Assembly: GCA_001414485.1 (NCBI GenBank)
Contig: LLEY01000164.1
Coordinates: 62,001-126,000, forward strand
DNA length: 64,000 nucleotides
Direction: 5' to 3'
Source: Calycina herbarum
Lineage: Eukaryota > Ascomycota > Leotiomycetes > Helotiales > Pezizellaceae
In this document: one piece after another, positions 23,818 through 35,396 of the stretch
How the letters are laid out: each line of letters starts with the position of its first letter
How positions within the stretch are numbered: position 1 is the stretch's first letter
Translations under genes and position numbers: made by a program
Notes under the pieces: generated by a model
Database searches by the model: none
What the model was told of the DNA's origin: nothing
Seen by the model: the letters and a program-made list of their open reading frames with translations, nothing else

Positions 23818-24798
23818 TCACCCAAGTTCAACCCTCTCCTCCGGCCACCAAACCATCCCCCAAATCCTCACTCCTTCACCCCCCTTTTCAGGTAGTCCCT
23901 CAGCATTAACCGTCCCCTCTCCCACCCTCCCAATACCCACCACCCTCCAACCCGCTTTCTCATAAGCCCTCCGTCCCTCCTCACTAGTAGCCTCCAACCA
24001 AACCGGTTCCCTCCGTCCCTCCCTCTCAACAACCTCCTTAATACTCTCCAGAATCCTCCTACCCAGCCCTTTAGACCGACTTGCCGGCAAAGTACCTAAT
24101 TGATAAAGATGATAATAACCCTTCATCTCCTTCTTCTTCGAGTTCGAATACGGGAGGACAAACCCGCTCTTCGGTTTCGCAAGAAATGGATTGCCAGGTG
24201 CTGTATCGGAATCAGAAGCATAGGGATCATTCTCCACTGCACCCCCAACCATTCCCCCAACACTTCCTTGCACAGAATTCATCCTCCACAACCCTTGCAG
24301 GCCAATATCCCACATCAACCCTATAAAGCCGCTTTTCCAAAGTGTTGGCGTGCTATCGATGTGCGAACCAGGGAGGAGCAGGAGAGCAGCAGCTTCTGGT
24401 TTAATTTCTCTTTCATCATTTGTACCCCGCGATCGTTCTTCCTCCCCGGCAATAAGGAATATTCCCGAATTGAGAGATGCGGCACGACACAAGACGCGGA
24501 AGTAGCAAGGCAGAAAAGCGTTTCGGGCGTCGAGCGAGGGGAACTTTGGGGAGAGGATGTAGGTTAGGACTGGGTTTTGGTGGAAAGACTGGGCAAGGAT
24601 GTGGGAGGTTTGGGGGATGAGTTCTATTGGGATGTTAGAGGCATGAAAAGGGTCGAGCGATGAAGAGACGAAGATTGCGAGCAACAGGCTTAAGCGAGAT
24701 ATAAATTGAAGAGGACAGTGCCTACCTTCTCCACCAACTCTAACCCCAAAATTCTTCCTCGCGGCGATATTTTCCGCGACCGTTCCCCATAGTGACAT
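23818..24798 (-). CDS. GNAT-family N-acetyltransferase
   Basis: The unspliced frame gives 326 aa, but a 102-bp in-frame intron (24624-24725; GTAGGC donor, CTCTAAC branch site, CAATAG acceptor) probably splits it into exons 24798-24726 and 24623-23818, giving 292 aa. Removing it joins 'VRVGGEG' to 'ELIPQTSHILAQSFHQNPVLTYIL', typical of the start of the fold. The acetyl-CoA-binding motif is in 'GTLPASRSKGLGRRILESI' (R-x-x-G-x-G) near the C-terminus, followed by 'WLEATSEEGRRAYEKAGWRVVG', the usual beta5-alpha4-beta6 end of GNATs. A Gly/Ser-rich insertion of about 60 residues sits mid-protein. Substrate is unknown. The gene is complete and reads toward the beta-glucosidase's far side; both are on the minus strand. 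Confidence 0.82.
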   Translation of the reverse strand: MSLWGTVAENIAARKNFGVRVGGEGRHCPLQFISRLSLLLAIFVSSSLDPFHASNIPIELIPQTSHILAQSFHQNPVLTYILSPKFPSLDARNAFLPCYFRVLCRAASLNSGIFLIAGEEERSRGTNDEREIKPEAAALLLLPGSHIDSTPTLWKSGFIGLMWDIGLQGLWRMNSVQGSVGGMVGGAVENDPYASDSDTAPGNPFLAKPKSGFVLPYSNSKKKEMKGYYHLYQLGTLPASRSKGLGRRILESIKEVVEREGRREPVWLEATSEEGRRAYEKAGWRVVGIGRVGEGTVNAEGLPEKGGEGVRIWGMVWWPEERVELG

Positions 24799-25357
24799 TG
24801 CTTTTCGTTTTCTTAGACTTCCTTCCTTCCTCTCTTTCTTTCCTGGTTCGTGGTTCTCGTCAAGTTCTCATCAAATGCCCAAACTTCGATCTCGAGCATT
24901 ACAAATCTACTGATGCGAGTCTATCGTCATAAGATGGTATATAGTGAGAGCCTAGATCTTATTTGCTTGTATCTTGAGTAGCCATGATGAAATTTCCCCT
25001 CTTTGTCCCTCCAACGTGCTCCCCACCTTATCAGAAACACAATGATCAAAGGGCAGTCTCCCACACCAATTTTCTTCTTCTTTGTCAACACTTCCCGCTG
25101 CATCCCTCTTCGAAAATCGCACACAAAGAAAATGAAGATCGTCCGGAAAGTTTTTACAATTACTTATTATTATTATCCCTATCGTATGGAATCCAAGCTC
25201 CATATGTACGTATGTACGCACCCTCCCCAACTATCAATTATCGACATGCATCAAGCAACGTCCAGTCCTCATCCATGATTCAATACTCATAATTCATTAA
25301 CCTTCCCCCAAAAGAATACCCACTTTTCCATGAAAAGCAAAATTACCTGCTACCCAT
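24799..25357. other. intergenic: beta-glucosidase 3' side and GNAT 5' side
   Basis: This 559-bp gap must hold the 3' end of the upstream minus-strand beta-glucosidase transcript and the promoter of the GNAT gene. C/T-rich tracts at 24810-24850 lie just upstream of the GNAT start, as is common in fungal promoters. I see no gene here. Confidence 0.5.
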
Positions 25358-28300
25358 TTACTTCCCACCAAGCTTGCCACTCAAAGGCAAATTTCTACTA
25401 CTAGGACCAACATAAACAGTCTTAGGCGCCTCAGTAATAACCCAATTCTGCTGAACCGGATCCCAATTACTCAAATCACGACGTAGAAGATTAGCAGAGA
25501 AAGTAGCACTCTTGCCACAATCAATACTCAATCGATCAAATCCTCGCAAGACAACCTTCGGATCATTGGGTCCTCCAAGACTGACGTACAATTGAGGGAC
25601 TTCTTCACCGTTGAGGCTACCGGTATTAGTGATTGTTGCCGTGACAGTGTACATGACATCCCAGAGTTGTGGGTTGCCTCCGGGTCCTCCACTGGCTGCG
25701 AGTCGAGGTTGTGCAGAAGTGGAGACAGCATTTGGTGGCATGAACTTATCAGCTATTTGTCCATAATCTGGATCTGCAGAGGCGGTTTGAGCATCACTGC
25801 CGTTAAGATATGGGTAGATGTACTGCCAGATATGTGGGAAGCTAGCATTTGGGAACAAGTAGTCCTTGGTATCCTTGGAGAAGCTACCAAAAGTAGGAGC
25901 AGGGTCTGTCATACCCGTCGTTGGCGTGTAAGGTCCCGGAGTGGCAGGGGTGATCGTCAAGTTCGAGTAAGAGAACGTTGTGTACGATAATCCATGACCA
26001 AAGGCGTAAATTGGTGTGGTGTTTGTTCGATCAAGTGCTCGGTAATCGATGAACACTCCTTCCTTGAAATCGTCTTGTGGCGCATCATTCCCGTTGTTGG
26101 GGACATACATGACATCCGCACCATAACTCTCTCGGGTTGGTGCCCAGGTGAAAGGTGATCGACCAGCTGGATTGATTTTACCGTAGAGAATGTCCGTAAT
26201 ACTATTTCCACTTTCTTGCCCTGGAACACCAGCCCAAAGGATGGCAGTGATGTTTGGATTATCATGCCATTCGAGAATGGTAGGTCCGGTTGAATGAATG
26301 ACAACGATGGTGTTTGGGCAAACAGAAGAAACATTCTTGACGAGAGCATCGCCAGAGTGCCAGAGCGTGAGGTTATTTCGATCACCCTCATTCCCATCGT
26401 AACTAATATATCCTTCTCCGGAGTCTGCATTGACGAAAACTATGGCGGTGACATTTGCTTGCGAGGCCAAAGCTTGAATCTGTTTGTCGGCGTAGTTGTC
26501 AAAGATACTTTCGTATCGCGTCTTATCCGAAATCGCTTGAGCTTGCAATGCCTGATCAGGTGTAACTAAATATGGAAAGTTGGCAGTTCCTGAACCCCAA
26601 GCCATGCCTAGAGTACCATTGTCACAACCATGATCTGGACAGCCGTTAGGGCCCCACTGGTTCGGTCCAGCATCCTCTCCAATGACAGCGAGGAACTTAG
26701 GCTTCTTGAGAGGTAGGGCATTATTGATATTCTTGAGGAGTACAGTTGCTCGAGCTCCAATGTTACGAATGAGAATATCGTGATCTCGACGAACATCAAC
26801 GTGAAAGTTGACTTGCTGAATATTCGCTCCTACTGAAGCATGAAGTGGACCGATGGTGTCGGCAGTCCAAGAGTTAAAGTTGATCGGGGGCTCATTCAAG
26901 GTCAATCCAACATGGAAATAAGGTGTCATGATTCTCATGACCATATCATCGAGACGAGCTTGAGTGACAGTTCCGTTCAATACCGCAAGAGTCAAGTTAG
27001 TTCCCCAGTAGCTGAAGCCGGTGTTGAAAGAAGTATCGCCAGGCATAGTCATATCTAGTAAAGAGTTAGTTTTTCCGTGTCACGGAGAAGAAAAATACTC
27101 ACCAAGACCAGCAGCAGCAGAAGCAGCACCCGTATGTTGAGCTTGCCAATCACTCATGACAAAACCCTGGAATCCCAACTCATCCTTCAATAAGTTATTG
27201 AGCAACTTGGAGTTTTGACATCCGTATGAGTTATTGACTTGATTGTATGAGCACATGATACTGCCAACACCAGCCTTGATGGCATCTGCAAATGGCCACA
27301 TGTAAAGCTCGTGCATGGTGACATCGTCGACATTTGATGAGATGGACTCGGTGATGTTGAAACCATAGCCTATAGCTTCTCCGGTTTGACGGAAATGTTC
27401 CTGAAGATGGGTTAGCGATCAAGTTTTAATGAGAAGTATGGGGTTTTGAGTAAGGGATCGCAGAAGGAGAGTTGAGAGCCTGGGCCCATGGCAAAAATCT
27501 TACCTGCTCATTAGCAACAAAATGCTTCGCACAAGCAATAACCCCCGCGTCTTGAATTCCTTTGACTGTCTCAGCCATACCAACGCCAGCTAATCCAAGT
27601 AAGCAAGCGCCTCATTTCGCCTATCCAATATTTCAAGACATACTCAAATAAGGGTCCGGAGAAAAGCCTTCCCAATTTCGACCACCAGCTGGAGCACGAC
27701 CGATAGGACCAGCAACAGGACCAAGTTGTACAGTGACGCCCTATGAGTCTTCATCAGCCTTATCCATTCCCCAATTCTCAAACATTTGATGGGTGGGGAC
27801 ACATGTCTCACTCACCTTATCTCTCATCTCACTCCCCATAGCATAACCTCTCGCATACAAAAGACCGCGATCAAAAGTCGCCGCAACAGTTTGTCCAGAA
27901 GAGAAGACTGAATTGTAATCCGTGAAGCGCAAGCCAACAGGAGAATCTTGCATACATAGTGATCGAAGACCGAGGCGTGGGACTGAACCGACATTTCCGA
28001 GACATGATTCGCCTTCCCAACCTACGCCTATAATGTTGAAAAAAGGTGGTTAGTGAATTGAAGGTGCGAAAAAAGGAGATGGATAAGAGTGGTGGTATGG
28101 GTTGTGTGGAAGAAGGTTGGAATGAGAGGGTATGGGGGTATGGGGGTATGGGGGTTGAGTATGAGATGAGTTTATTCTATGAGACCACAGCGAAAGACGA
28201 GACGCTGAGAACCTCTCAATCCCCTCATATATCCTCCAAAAAGCTCCCAATGAACAAGATGAAGATAAAAAAGAAACATACCAGTAGTAATATTAACCTT

Positions 28301-28495
28301 CTCCAGCAGCGTAAGTTGTCCCACGAAACTCTTCGCCTTCTCATAAGCAGCACTCCACTCCCCCGTACTCTTCATCCAAGGACTTGGATAAAAAGGCGGC
28401 GAGTAAGCCAGATTCCCACCTGCATTCTGAGCAGCAACAAGCACCCCAAAAAAGGACAAAACCACGAGGGAAAGATGACCCAACATTGTGGACAT
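25358..28495 (-). CDS. GH3 beta-glucosidase, secreted
   Basis: Six exons: 28495-28282, 28027-27816, 27740-27644, 27589-27504, 27400-27103 and 27054-25358. All introns are GT-AG and every join keeps frame, giving 867 aa. The protein begins with a signal peptide ([22 protein letters not shown]). The GH3 N-terminal barrel follows: '[10 protein letters not shown]', 'DSPVGLRF', '[20 protein letters not shown]', '[11 protein letters not shown]', and '[13 protein letters not shown]', whose Asp is the catalytic nucleophile of the family. The GH3 C-terminal sandwich runs from '[12 protein letters not shown]' on, and a fibronectin III-like domain ends the protein ('[22 protein letters not shown]'). Several N-x-S/T sites fit secretion. 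Expected role is hydrolysis of cellobiose and other beta-glucosides in plant cell wall breakdown. It is complete, with no odd residues seen. Confidence 0.93.
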
Positions 28496-29769
28496 GCGGG
28501 GTTGGAATGTAGTGGTTTCTCGTTTGGTTGGTACGTTGTAGAAAGGTACTGTGCGACCTGAGATTGTGAAGGAATGTAGATAAGTACCTGGGGTACCAAA
28601 AATATATCGAGGTAGAAGGGGTGTTTGTTTAATTAAAAAGTCGTTTCAGGTTGTAAGTAAAGTTATTTAAACCACGCCACCAGAACGAATCTACTGGACC
28701 GACCGGAATTGGAGGCCGGGGAAAAAGGTGATGGTGAATGGGCCTGTTTACTTGTGGTGCAAACGCCAATTCGGCATGGCAACCGCGACCGATCGACACA
28801 CCTTGATGGGAACGGAAGGTACCTGGGGAGCACAAAGAATTTCCAGTTTCCGTATGCTGTGCGAAAAGTTTCAAAATTTTCGAGGGACTGACGTCGATGA
28901 GGATAAAATTTAAATTCTGCTCAAGTGCGTCTTTACCTAGGTGGCCTTGCAAAACACCTGCCAAAAGAATGGGGTGATGAAAAATCTCAGGGATAAACAC
29001 TCCGTATTAACGAACAACAAAATCCACTGCTACACAAAAACAAATCGTCATGCAGGTTTGCTAGCTTCTTCCCCAGTGCTTACATTTCCCTTCTCACTTT
29101 TCCATAAAAGGAAGCTGCGACCTACCAAGCTACAGTTCAAACCCCTCCCCCGCCTCTCCTGTCCAACATCATCGACGTCATCTGCCCGCAGAATCCGCAA
29201 AATACGAGGAAAACAAGCCACAATCTGCAGACCAAAATCTCATAGCAATTAATGGTGTAAGGAAATTCAACTATTTCCCCGAGATTTCCGCAGTAGCTCC
29301 TTCCAGAGGTAGGATTCAAGGTGAATTACCGCCGCAAAGCCCCCGAAAATGCGGGGGGAAAGCTGGGGTAACACAGCTTCATCCCGTCATGAACAATTCA
29401 CTGCGAACTAATTTGAGAATTTGATCGAACTTTCCGGTGCAATTTTGAAACTTAAATTGTTCCCACGTAGGATAATTTACTTAAAATTACTCTGAAAGTG
29501 AGCACCAACGAGCACTAGACAGGCAAGTACGAAGCTTATGTATTTACTGCCGCTGTTTTAATGTCCATCAATCACGAGATGAGTTCTCGGCACTTTAACT
29601 CTACGTAAAATCATAGAGCAAATCAAAACACAATAGAAGAGTTCCAGAAATTTTTATGCCGCTAAAGCCTAGCCAAAACCCCCCTGCCATGATATCAAAA
29701 TGTTGTACATGATAAATTCCCAACCACGATACAACCCCCGTGTCCATTCCAGTTTCCTCTAGAAGTTAT
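28496..29769. other. intergenic: beta-glucosidase promoter and ERG24 3' side
   Basis: No supported gene. The part next to 28495 is the beta-glucosidase promoter, and the part near 29769 the 3' end of ERG24. Short frames on both strands (28629-29000, 28941-29252) overlap each other and lack recognisable features. Confidence 0.5.
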
Positions 29770-31375
29770 CTAGTAGACATAAGGAATGATGTGATACGGA
29801 ACAGCCTTAGTGTACTTTTTCCAATCCTCTCCATACTTCCGAATACACTTCTCCTCATCTCTGTTCTCACGATGGACCAACAGAATAGCAAAGTAAATGA
29901 TGTAGAAGTAGGTGAAAATCATACCCCAGCCCTTGGCAGCACCCTGAAAGACCTCAGTGTATGAAGTTGGGCCAGTATAGACGAATGAACCATCCGCCAA
30001 GGAAGTCCCGGAACCAGGAGCAATGGAGCTATGTTGGACAATGTATCCTGCAAGACCTGTAGGCATGCAGTATGCAAAAGCTTGAAGCCAGTCTCCAAAG
30101 TAGTTGATGTGTCGAGCTGTTCCCCACCATCCGGAGACCAAGAGTTTGGAACCGGATGCAGTCTCGATATACTTGAGGTGCGCGACACGGGGATCATCGG
30201 GATTGGTTCGGAATCGATTCTTTTCGTTGTTGGCGCTACGGAAGATGTAATAACCAGTACCAACAATGGCCAGGATGGGTATAGTACCAACAAGTCCGAG
30301 GGAGACTGGGTAAACAGAGAGATAACGAGTCTGGGTGGAGTAGATGAATGGCAACCATACAAGATCGCCAAAGGCAAGCATGAAGCCAAAACCATCAGTA
30401 GTGATATCCATTGTGGTCAGAATTGCATTCTCCATCCACCAAGAATCGATCACATAAACGGTTTGGAAGATAGTAATGAGTGCAATACTATCAGTGACAT
30501 ACCCATATGTCTTGTATTGGTGTGCAACAGAAGTCAAGTTCAAAATAATCCACCCCAGCATACCTGGACGCAACTCGGCAAACTCCTTGATGTCAATTTC
30601 GCCAATCAAGGGAATTGTAACACGAGGGTTGAGCTCTCGTCCAATATACCAATCGTAAATCATGTTGCCGGATTGGCCGCCCAATGCAAGCTCTCGTAAT
30701 TCGGGGTTTCCTGGCTTGACGCTGAAGCTTCTGACATAGACGAATGTTGCGAGGGAGTATGCGATTATCATGTTTGTGGTGATGATTTGGACATAGTTGT
30801 CGTAGATGAAGGTCCAAACAGGGAACTCGGCTCCTTGGGCTGCGGTTCCAGCTGCCAAAATTGCCAAAGTGAACATAGAGGAAGACCAAGCTGTTGTAAA
30901 TTAGTACTAGTTCCCTGCGTATGCGAAAAGAGTAGCGTACTGTTGAATTTGTACTTTAGCTTCCCGCCCGAAGCAAGTGCAACACCTTCAACCTCCTCTC
31001 CTGGTAGAACCCGATGAAGAACCATGGAGAAAAAGTAGTATCCCAAGACCTTTGCAGATACATCCCAGCTTGCCAGCCCCCAGAAACCATTCGCAGGCCA
31101 TCCAACATCTCGTTTGAGGTTCTCGATTGTCAAGGTCGAAGGGGAGAGGACGGAGGGTACAGGGCATCCTGAAATATCGTTGCACAGAAGTGTAAAGGCA
31201 TAGCAGAGTACGGGGAGGAAGGAGGAGATTAGGAAGGCGCCAATTCTATAGTATTAATTAGTGTTTGCCTAAACAAGAGCGAGGGACAGTCTTACGGTCC
31301 TCCAAACTCATACCCATGAGGTAGATGGGTAGCTGCTGGTTTTGCGACCACAGATTTAGCTCCTTTTGGAGGCAT
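29770..31375 (-). CDS. erg24: C-14 sterol reductase
   Basis: Three exons: 31375-31296, 31245-30941 and 30890-29770, with introns 31244-side GTAAGA...ATAG (31246-31295) and GTACGC...ACAG (30891-30940). The joins keep frame and give 501 aa. The ERG24/ERG-3 (TM7SF2, lamin B receptor) family is recognised from the N-terminal 'EFGGPIGAFLISSF', the 'GEEVEGVALASGGKLKYKFN' segment, many membrane helices, the NADPH-site region 'LLVSGWWGTARHINYFGDW', and the family-typical C-terminus 'PYHIIPYVY'. The enzyme reduces the C14-C15 double bond after CYP51 demethylation in ergosterol synthesis, in the ER membrane, and is the known target of morpholine fungicides. It is complete. It is divergently arranged with ATG27 over a 1-kb shared promoter. 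Confidence 0.92.
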
Positions 31376-32375
31376 CTTGAAATTGGAAGGGCAAGGAGAA
31401 AAGTACTAAAAGTGGTTGAGCAGAAAATAGAAGGCGCCCGTCAACGAAGCTTTAACCTTCAGTCGAATTTGACAATATTCAGCCAAGTGGTGAAGATGGT
31501 GCGAGTTGAAGCTCTCGGAATCCGAAACTCCCAGTGAAGAGATGGATGGCACCAGTTGAGTCTGTCGGCTTCCCAAGTTTCCGCGTCGGCTGCAGCTGCT
31601 GTACAATGATGATCACTACATCCAATTTGAGCCAACGCCCGCCACCCAACGGCCCGTGCCTGACAGTAGCTGTCAATCTCCTCTTGGCAGATATCTATCA
31701 AGCGGAAGAGCTACCTGTACTTGTACTTGACAAGTTGACGCTGAAAACTAGGAAAGAAGAGTATCAAAAAATATCAACTGTTTTTGACCAACTTGTTATC
31801 AACTTGTTGCAAATTAGCTCCTCGAAGTTTTCTACTGCATTTCTATTAACTACCCGGTGTTAGATGGAGCTTTTCCAGAGTGAGTCTACAATAACGGACT
31901 CTGTACAAACATGAGTTACGAGTTTCTGTTTTCCCGCACCTAATCCAAAGTCCCTCTAAAATGGACAGGCAGAAGCCAATACGAGTATTCGCTTGCCATT
32001 CATCTCTTTGCCAAGAAGAGCAAATTCTGGATGGAGAGAAGGCATATCACATCACACATCACGTGAAGCGGTACCTGAATGTTCGGCCTGAACAGGGATT
32101 CGGCGATCTGTCTTTCGGCAACGCTACGCAACGCTACGCAACGCTACCAAGCCGAACTGGCGCCTCCACCACGACTCCAGACCAGAACAGACCTCCAAAG
32201 TGTACCGTACAGTACTCATACGCCCAGTACAACCATCTAAATTTCCCATCTCACCACACCCATTTGCAATACCCCCATCAATACCATTGCCTATCTTCCT
32301 TGGCACCCCCTACAATTCAACTTACGGAGTAGCGCCACGAGGCGCTTTACGAATCATTGCAACACCTCACCAACA
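31376..32375. promoter_or_regulatory. 1.0-kb divergent promoter between ERG24 and ATG27
   Basis: The two genes are transcribed away from each other, so this interval must contain both promoters and 5' UTRs. It contains three perfect 10-bp copies of GCAACGCTAC (32118-32147) on the ATG27 side. No TATA box clearly placed for either gene is visible. Short frames on both strands overlap and are not supported as genes. Confidence 0.55.
32118..32147. repeat. three tandem copies of a 10-bp unit
   Basis: GCAACGCTAC is repeated three times head to tail, about 230 bp upstream of the ATG27 start. It could be a simple short tandem repeat or a clustered protein-binding site. Confidence 0.6.
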
Positions 32376-33969
32376 ATGCATATCCCATTGCTTCCAAGCT
32401 CCCTCCTCATCGCCCTAGCATTGCATAGCGGGCTATCGATCGCTGCCGATGAAAAAGTGGTAGAACCATGTACCGTCGCCTCAACGAATGGCGCGTTTTA
32501 TGATCTGAGACCGCTCTCGATATTACCTCCCAAGGATGGAAAGAAGGCCGGGAAAAAGGACAAGGTGGATGATTACCATGCGAAAGGATACGATATGCCA
32601 TACAACTTTACTTTGAACATTTGTTCCCCACTGGTGGAATATCAGGAAGATTTAGTGGGCGTTCAGAAGTCGTTATGGAAGAATGCGAGTGCCTATTACG
32701 AAGTGGGGGATAAGAAGTATTCCATGGGGTTTGTATTGCTCTATCAAGGTCAGGTAACTTTGTTCTAACGTGTATCTAGTCAACAAGCATCCAACCTTAC
32801 AATTCGAGGAAAACGACTCGTTCTACAATACATAAACGGTTCGCCATGTGGAGGAAGCAGGAAAAGAGAAGCAAAAGCAAAGGACGATGACGAAAAAGAT
32901 GATAAAAAGGAGAAGGATGGAACAGGCCGGAAATCAACCACCATCTCCTTCCACTGCGACAAAGATCCCCTCGCCTCCACCCCATTCATATCTTTCGTCA
33001 GCGTTGACCCGGATGAATGCGCCTACTCCTTCGAAGTCCTCTCCAAAGAAGCCTGCATCTCCGCCCAACCCGCAAAGCAAGGCGCCGGACCAGCAGCAGT
33101 ATTCTCCATCATCGGCGTAATCGCCATTCTCGTCTACTTCCTTGGAGGAGTATTCTACCAGCGCAACGTAGCGCACGCGAGGGGATGGAGACAATTGCCC
33201 AATTACAGCATGTGGGCAGGGATAGGGAATTTCATAAAGGTGAGCTGGTTTACTTTAGTCCAGCGCGCGAAACAGAGAGTTTTTCCTAGGATTACGAGTG
33301 TGAGAGAGGGTATTCTTCCGACTATGGAGGTGCGGCCTTTGATGGCGACGATGAATACGAGGAAAAGCAAGTCTTATATGTCGAGGTCGTCATGGGAGTC
33401 TACTTATCTTTCATGACCATGATTACCTTTGGCGCATAGTTGTTTTTTAGTTACTCGAAGAAAAGGGACAGAAGACATGCGAGAATTCATCAAGCATATT
33501 GGCGGGAAAATCAAAAAAGTTCTTCTTTTGAGGGGATCAGTTTTACTCCTCGTTGTACAATACTTTCATTCTCGTCCTTCCTTTTGTCACAGCATACAGC
33601 ATACCGGAGATACTCGGCCTGTCTTTGAATTTAGGATAGACCACCATCATCCTACTTGTACCTATCCACACAGTATAGAACTCTCTCTCGATTCGGCGTT
33701 CAAAATCTATTCCTCAGCCAACACAATTTCTTGCTCAATTGTTCCGAGAAATAAATTATGCTAACGTTCTTGTCCCCCAATAGGATGCATTCATCATCGC
33801 AACCTCGTCTTGCTCAAGATGTCTCCCTACTCACCGGGGATACAGCGCCCTCTCTATTTCGGCAAATGATCGACAGAGTGGGAGGGGGAGACAGAATGGA
33901 AGGAGCGGTCAGGGACCCGAGGATGAGAATCGGTTGATTGATCAGCTTGATGAGGAGTGGGATGATTGA
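32376..33969 (+). CDS. atg27: autophagy-related protein 27 (type I membrane sorting receptor-like)
   Basis: Exons 32376-32728, 32780-33239 and 33784-33969 give 332 aa; introns are 32729-32779 (GTTTGT...CTAG) and 33240-33783 (GTGAGC...AATAG, 544 bp). The protein has a signal peptide (MHIPLLPSSLLIALALHSGLSIAAD), a Cys-containing lumenal mannose-6-phosphate-receptor-like domain ('PYNFTLNICSPL', 'GSPCGG', 'CDKDPL', 'DECAYSFEVLSKEAC'), a Lys/Asp-rich insertion, one membrane helix (AAVFSIIGVIAILVYFLGGVFY), then 'NYSMWAGIGNFIK' and the conserved tail 'ENRLIDQLDEEWDD'. In yeast Atg27 helps traffic Atg9 vesicles between Golgi, vacuole and phagophore site. The second intron is unusually long for this genome, and retaining it would replace the conserved tail by 59 other residues. 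Confidence 0.87.
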
Positions 33970-35355
33970 GAATCAAATGGTACATGCGCGCGTTTTTTTT
34001 TTGAGTAGCGAGGTTTTTCTTTTATTCAGATGAGATGATACAAAAATAAACTTATTTTTGGTTGTTATGGTGGGATTGGCGTATTTCTTTTTTGGGTGTT
34101 GATGCTTTTGGAATATTTTAACGGGATACGGTCGATGGGGTATTTTTGTACTTTTGAGGGGAGCCTATAAATGAGTTTCTCTCTCGTTCTTGGGTTGCGA
34201 GACTGGGGTGTAAAAGATAGGGGTCGATGAGACGATAAGATGAGAGGAGTTTCGAGTTGGGGTTGGGATGGGATTAGGGGTGACTTGAAATTTTATATCC
34301 TTTTTTCCGAGGGGTTGGATTTTTTATCTGTGTTTCTTTTGTCAGTATTTCTTGTGCGTGTATGATTTTGAGCACTGTTACTGATTCAAGGCCTGCCTCA
34401 TCAGGGCATGGGAATTTGGATTTCGAGTACGGTAGTAGTTACCAAGGCATCGAATGGGTGTTCCTCTGGTTGCTTTCCTCTCGACTCAAAAGAATCGATG
34501 ATGATGACCATTATCAACCCGAAAGATTTATAACATACCCCTTCTTTCCGAGCATACTAAGCCTCTCGCAATCACCGAGGTTCTATTCTCTTCACTATCT
34601 TACAAACTTATACGTATCACTATCACGACACTCTAACGAGGATTGGTGGACAAATGGCTTAAAAGATCCCGAGGCACCTCGTGGGATGTTCCGTCTTCAC
34701 TAGATACACGTTCCATCGAGGCTGTTATGTGATTAGGATCACATTTAGCGAGGCTGATGAAAGAAATGCGAGGGGATTTCGAAGAGAGTTTTATGCTCTT
34801 GCATCTTTCATGTATGTATGCCTTTTCTTTCCTGTTGTTTGCTTGTGAGAGATCAGTAAGAGAGGAGTTGAGCTTGCTGTCGAAAAGATTCACCCTGTCC
34901 AAAGATACGATGTTCTGCTTCGTTCTTCTGTTAAGATCTGTTTGTTTGCATCTTCCTACTATCCTAGTGTAAATCACTCCCGACTTCTTCTCGTAGTAAC
35001 ATCCCTCAGGTCCTGTCGTATTACACCCTACTGTTGGGATATTTCTTCTTCGCTAGACGCGGGCAATGAAAGCTATTATGCGGTTCAGATTAGAGCTAAC
35101 AATCCCCAACGAGCTGCTAGCCGCGGGAAAAAGGGGGTAAGGTTGCAGAGTTGACGAATTTGCGATGGACGATGGTTGGAAGAAAAACAACTTCGCTTCT
35201 ATCCATAGATGTCTTTGAGAAGAGAATATTTACAGAGATGAGGGGTTCCCCTAATGACATGACTGCTGGGGAAAAAATTGTCAGAAGATTTTTACGCTCT
35301 CGTATTCTGGCTATCGGCCCCTTTCGTTTTCTTTACTTGTGGGGTTTTGAGAAGA

Positions 35356-35396
35356 GAGGGGTTGGTTTCGCTGTCGAAAAAGGAGGCACTGTCGAA
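35356..35396 (-). repeat. paired CGACAGC dispersed repeat, reverse copy at 35.4 kb
   Basis: On the plus strand GCTGTCGA and ACTGTCGA have their GTCG words at 35373 and 35391, 18 bp apart. The reverse complement gives TCGACAGT, 11 bases, then CGACAGCGAAACC. The flanks align with the copies at 8.25 and 34.9 kb. Confidence 0.65.

Noticed and set aside
33860..33880. TCGACAGA-type word within ATG27 exon 3
   Set aside because: Single word without an 18-bp partner, inside conserved coding sequence; likely chance.
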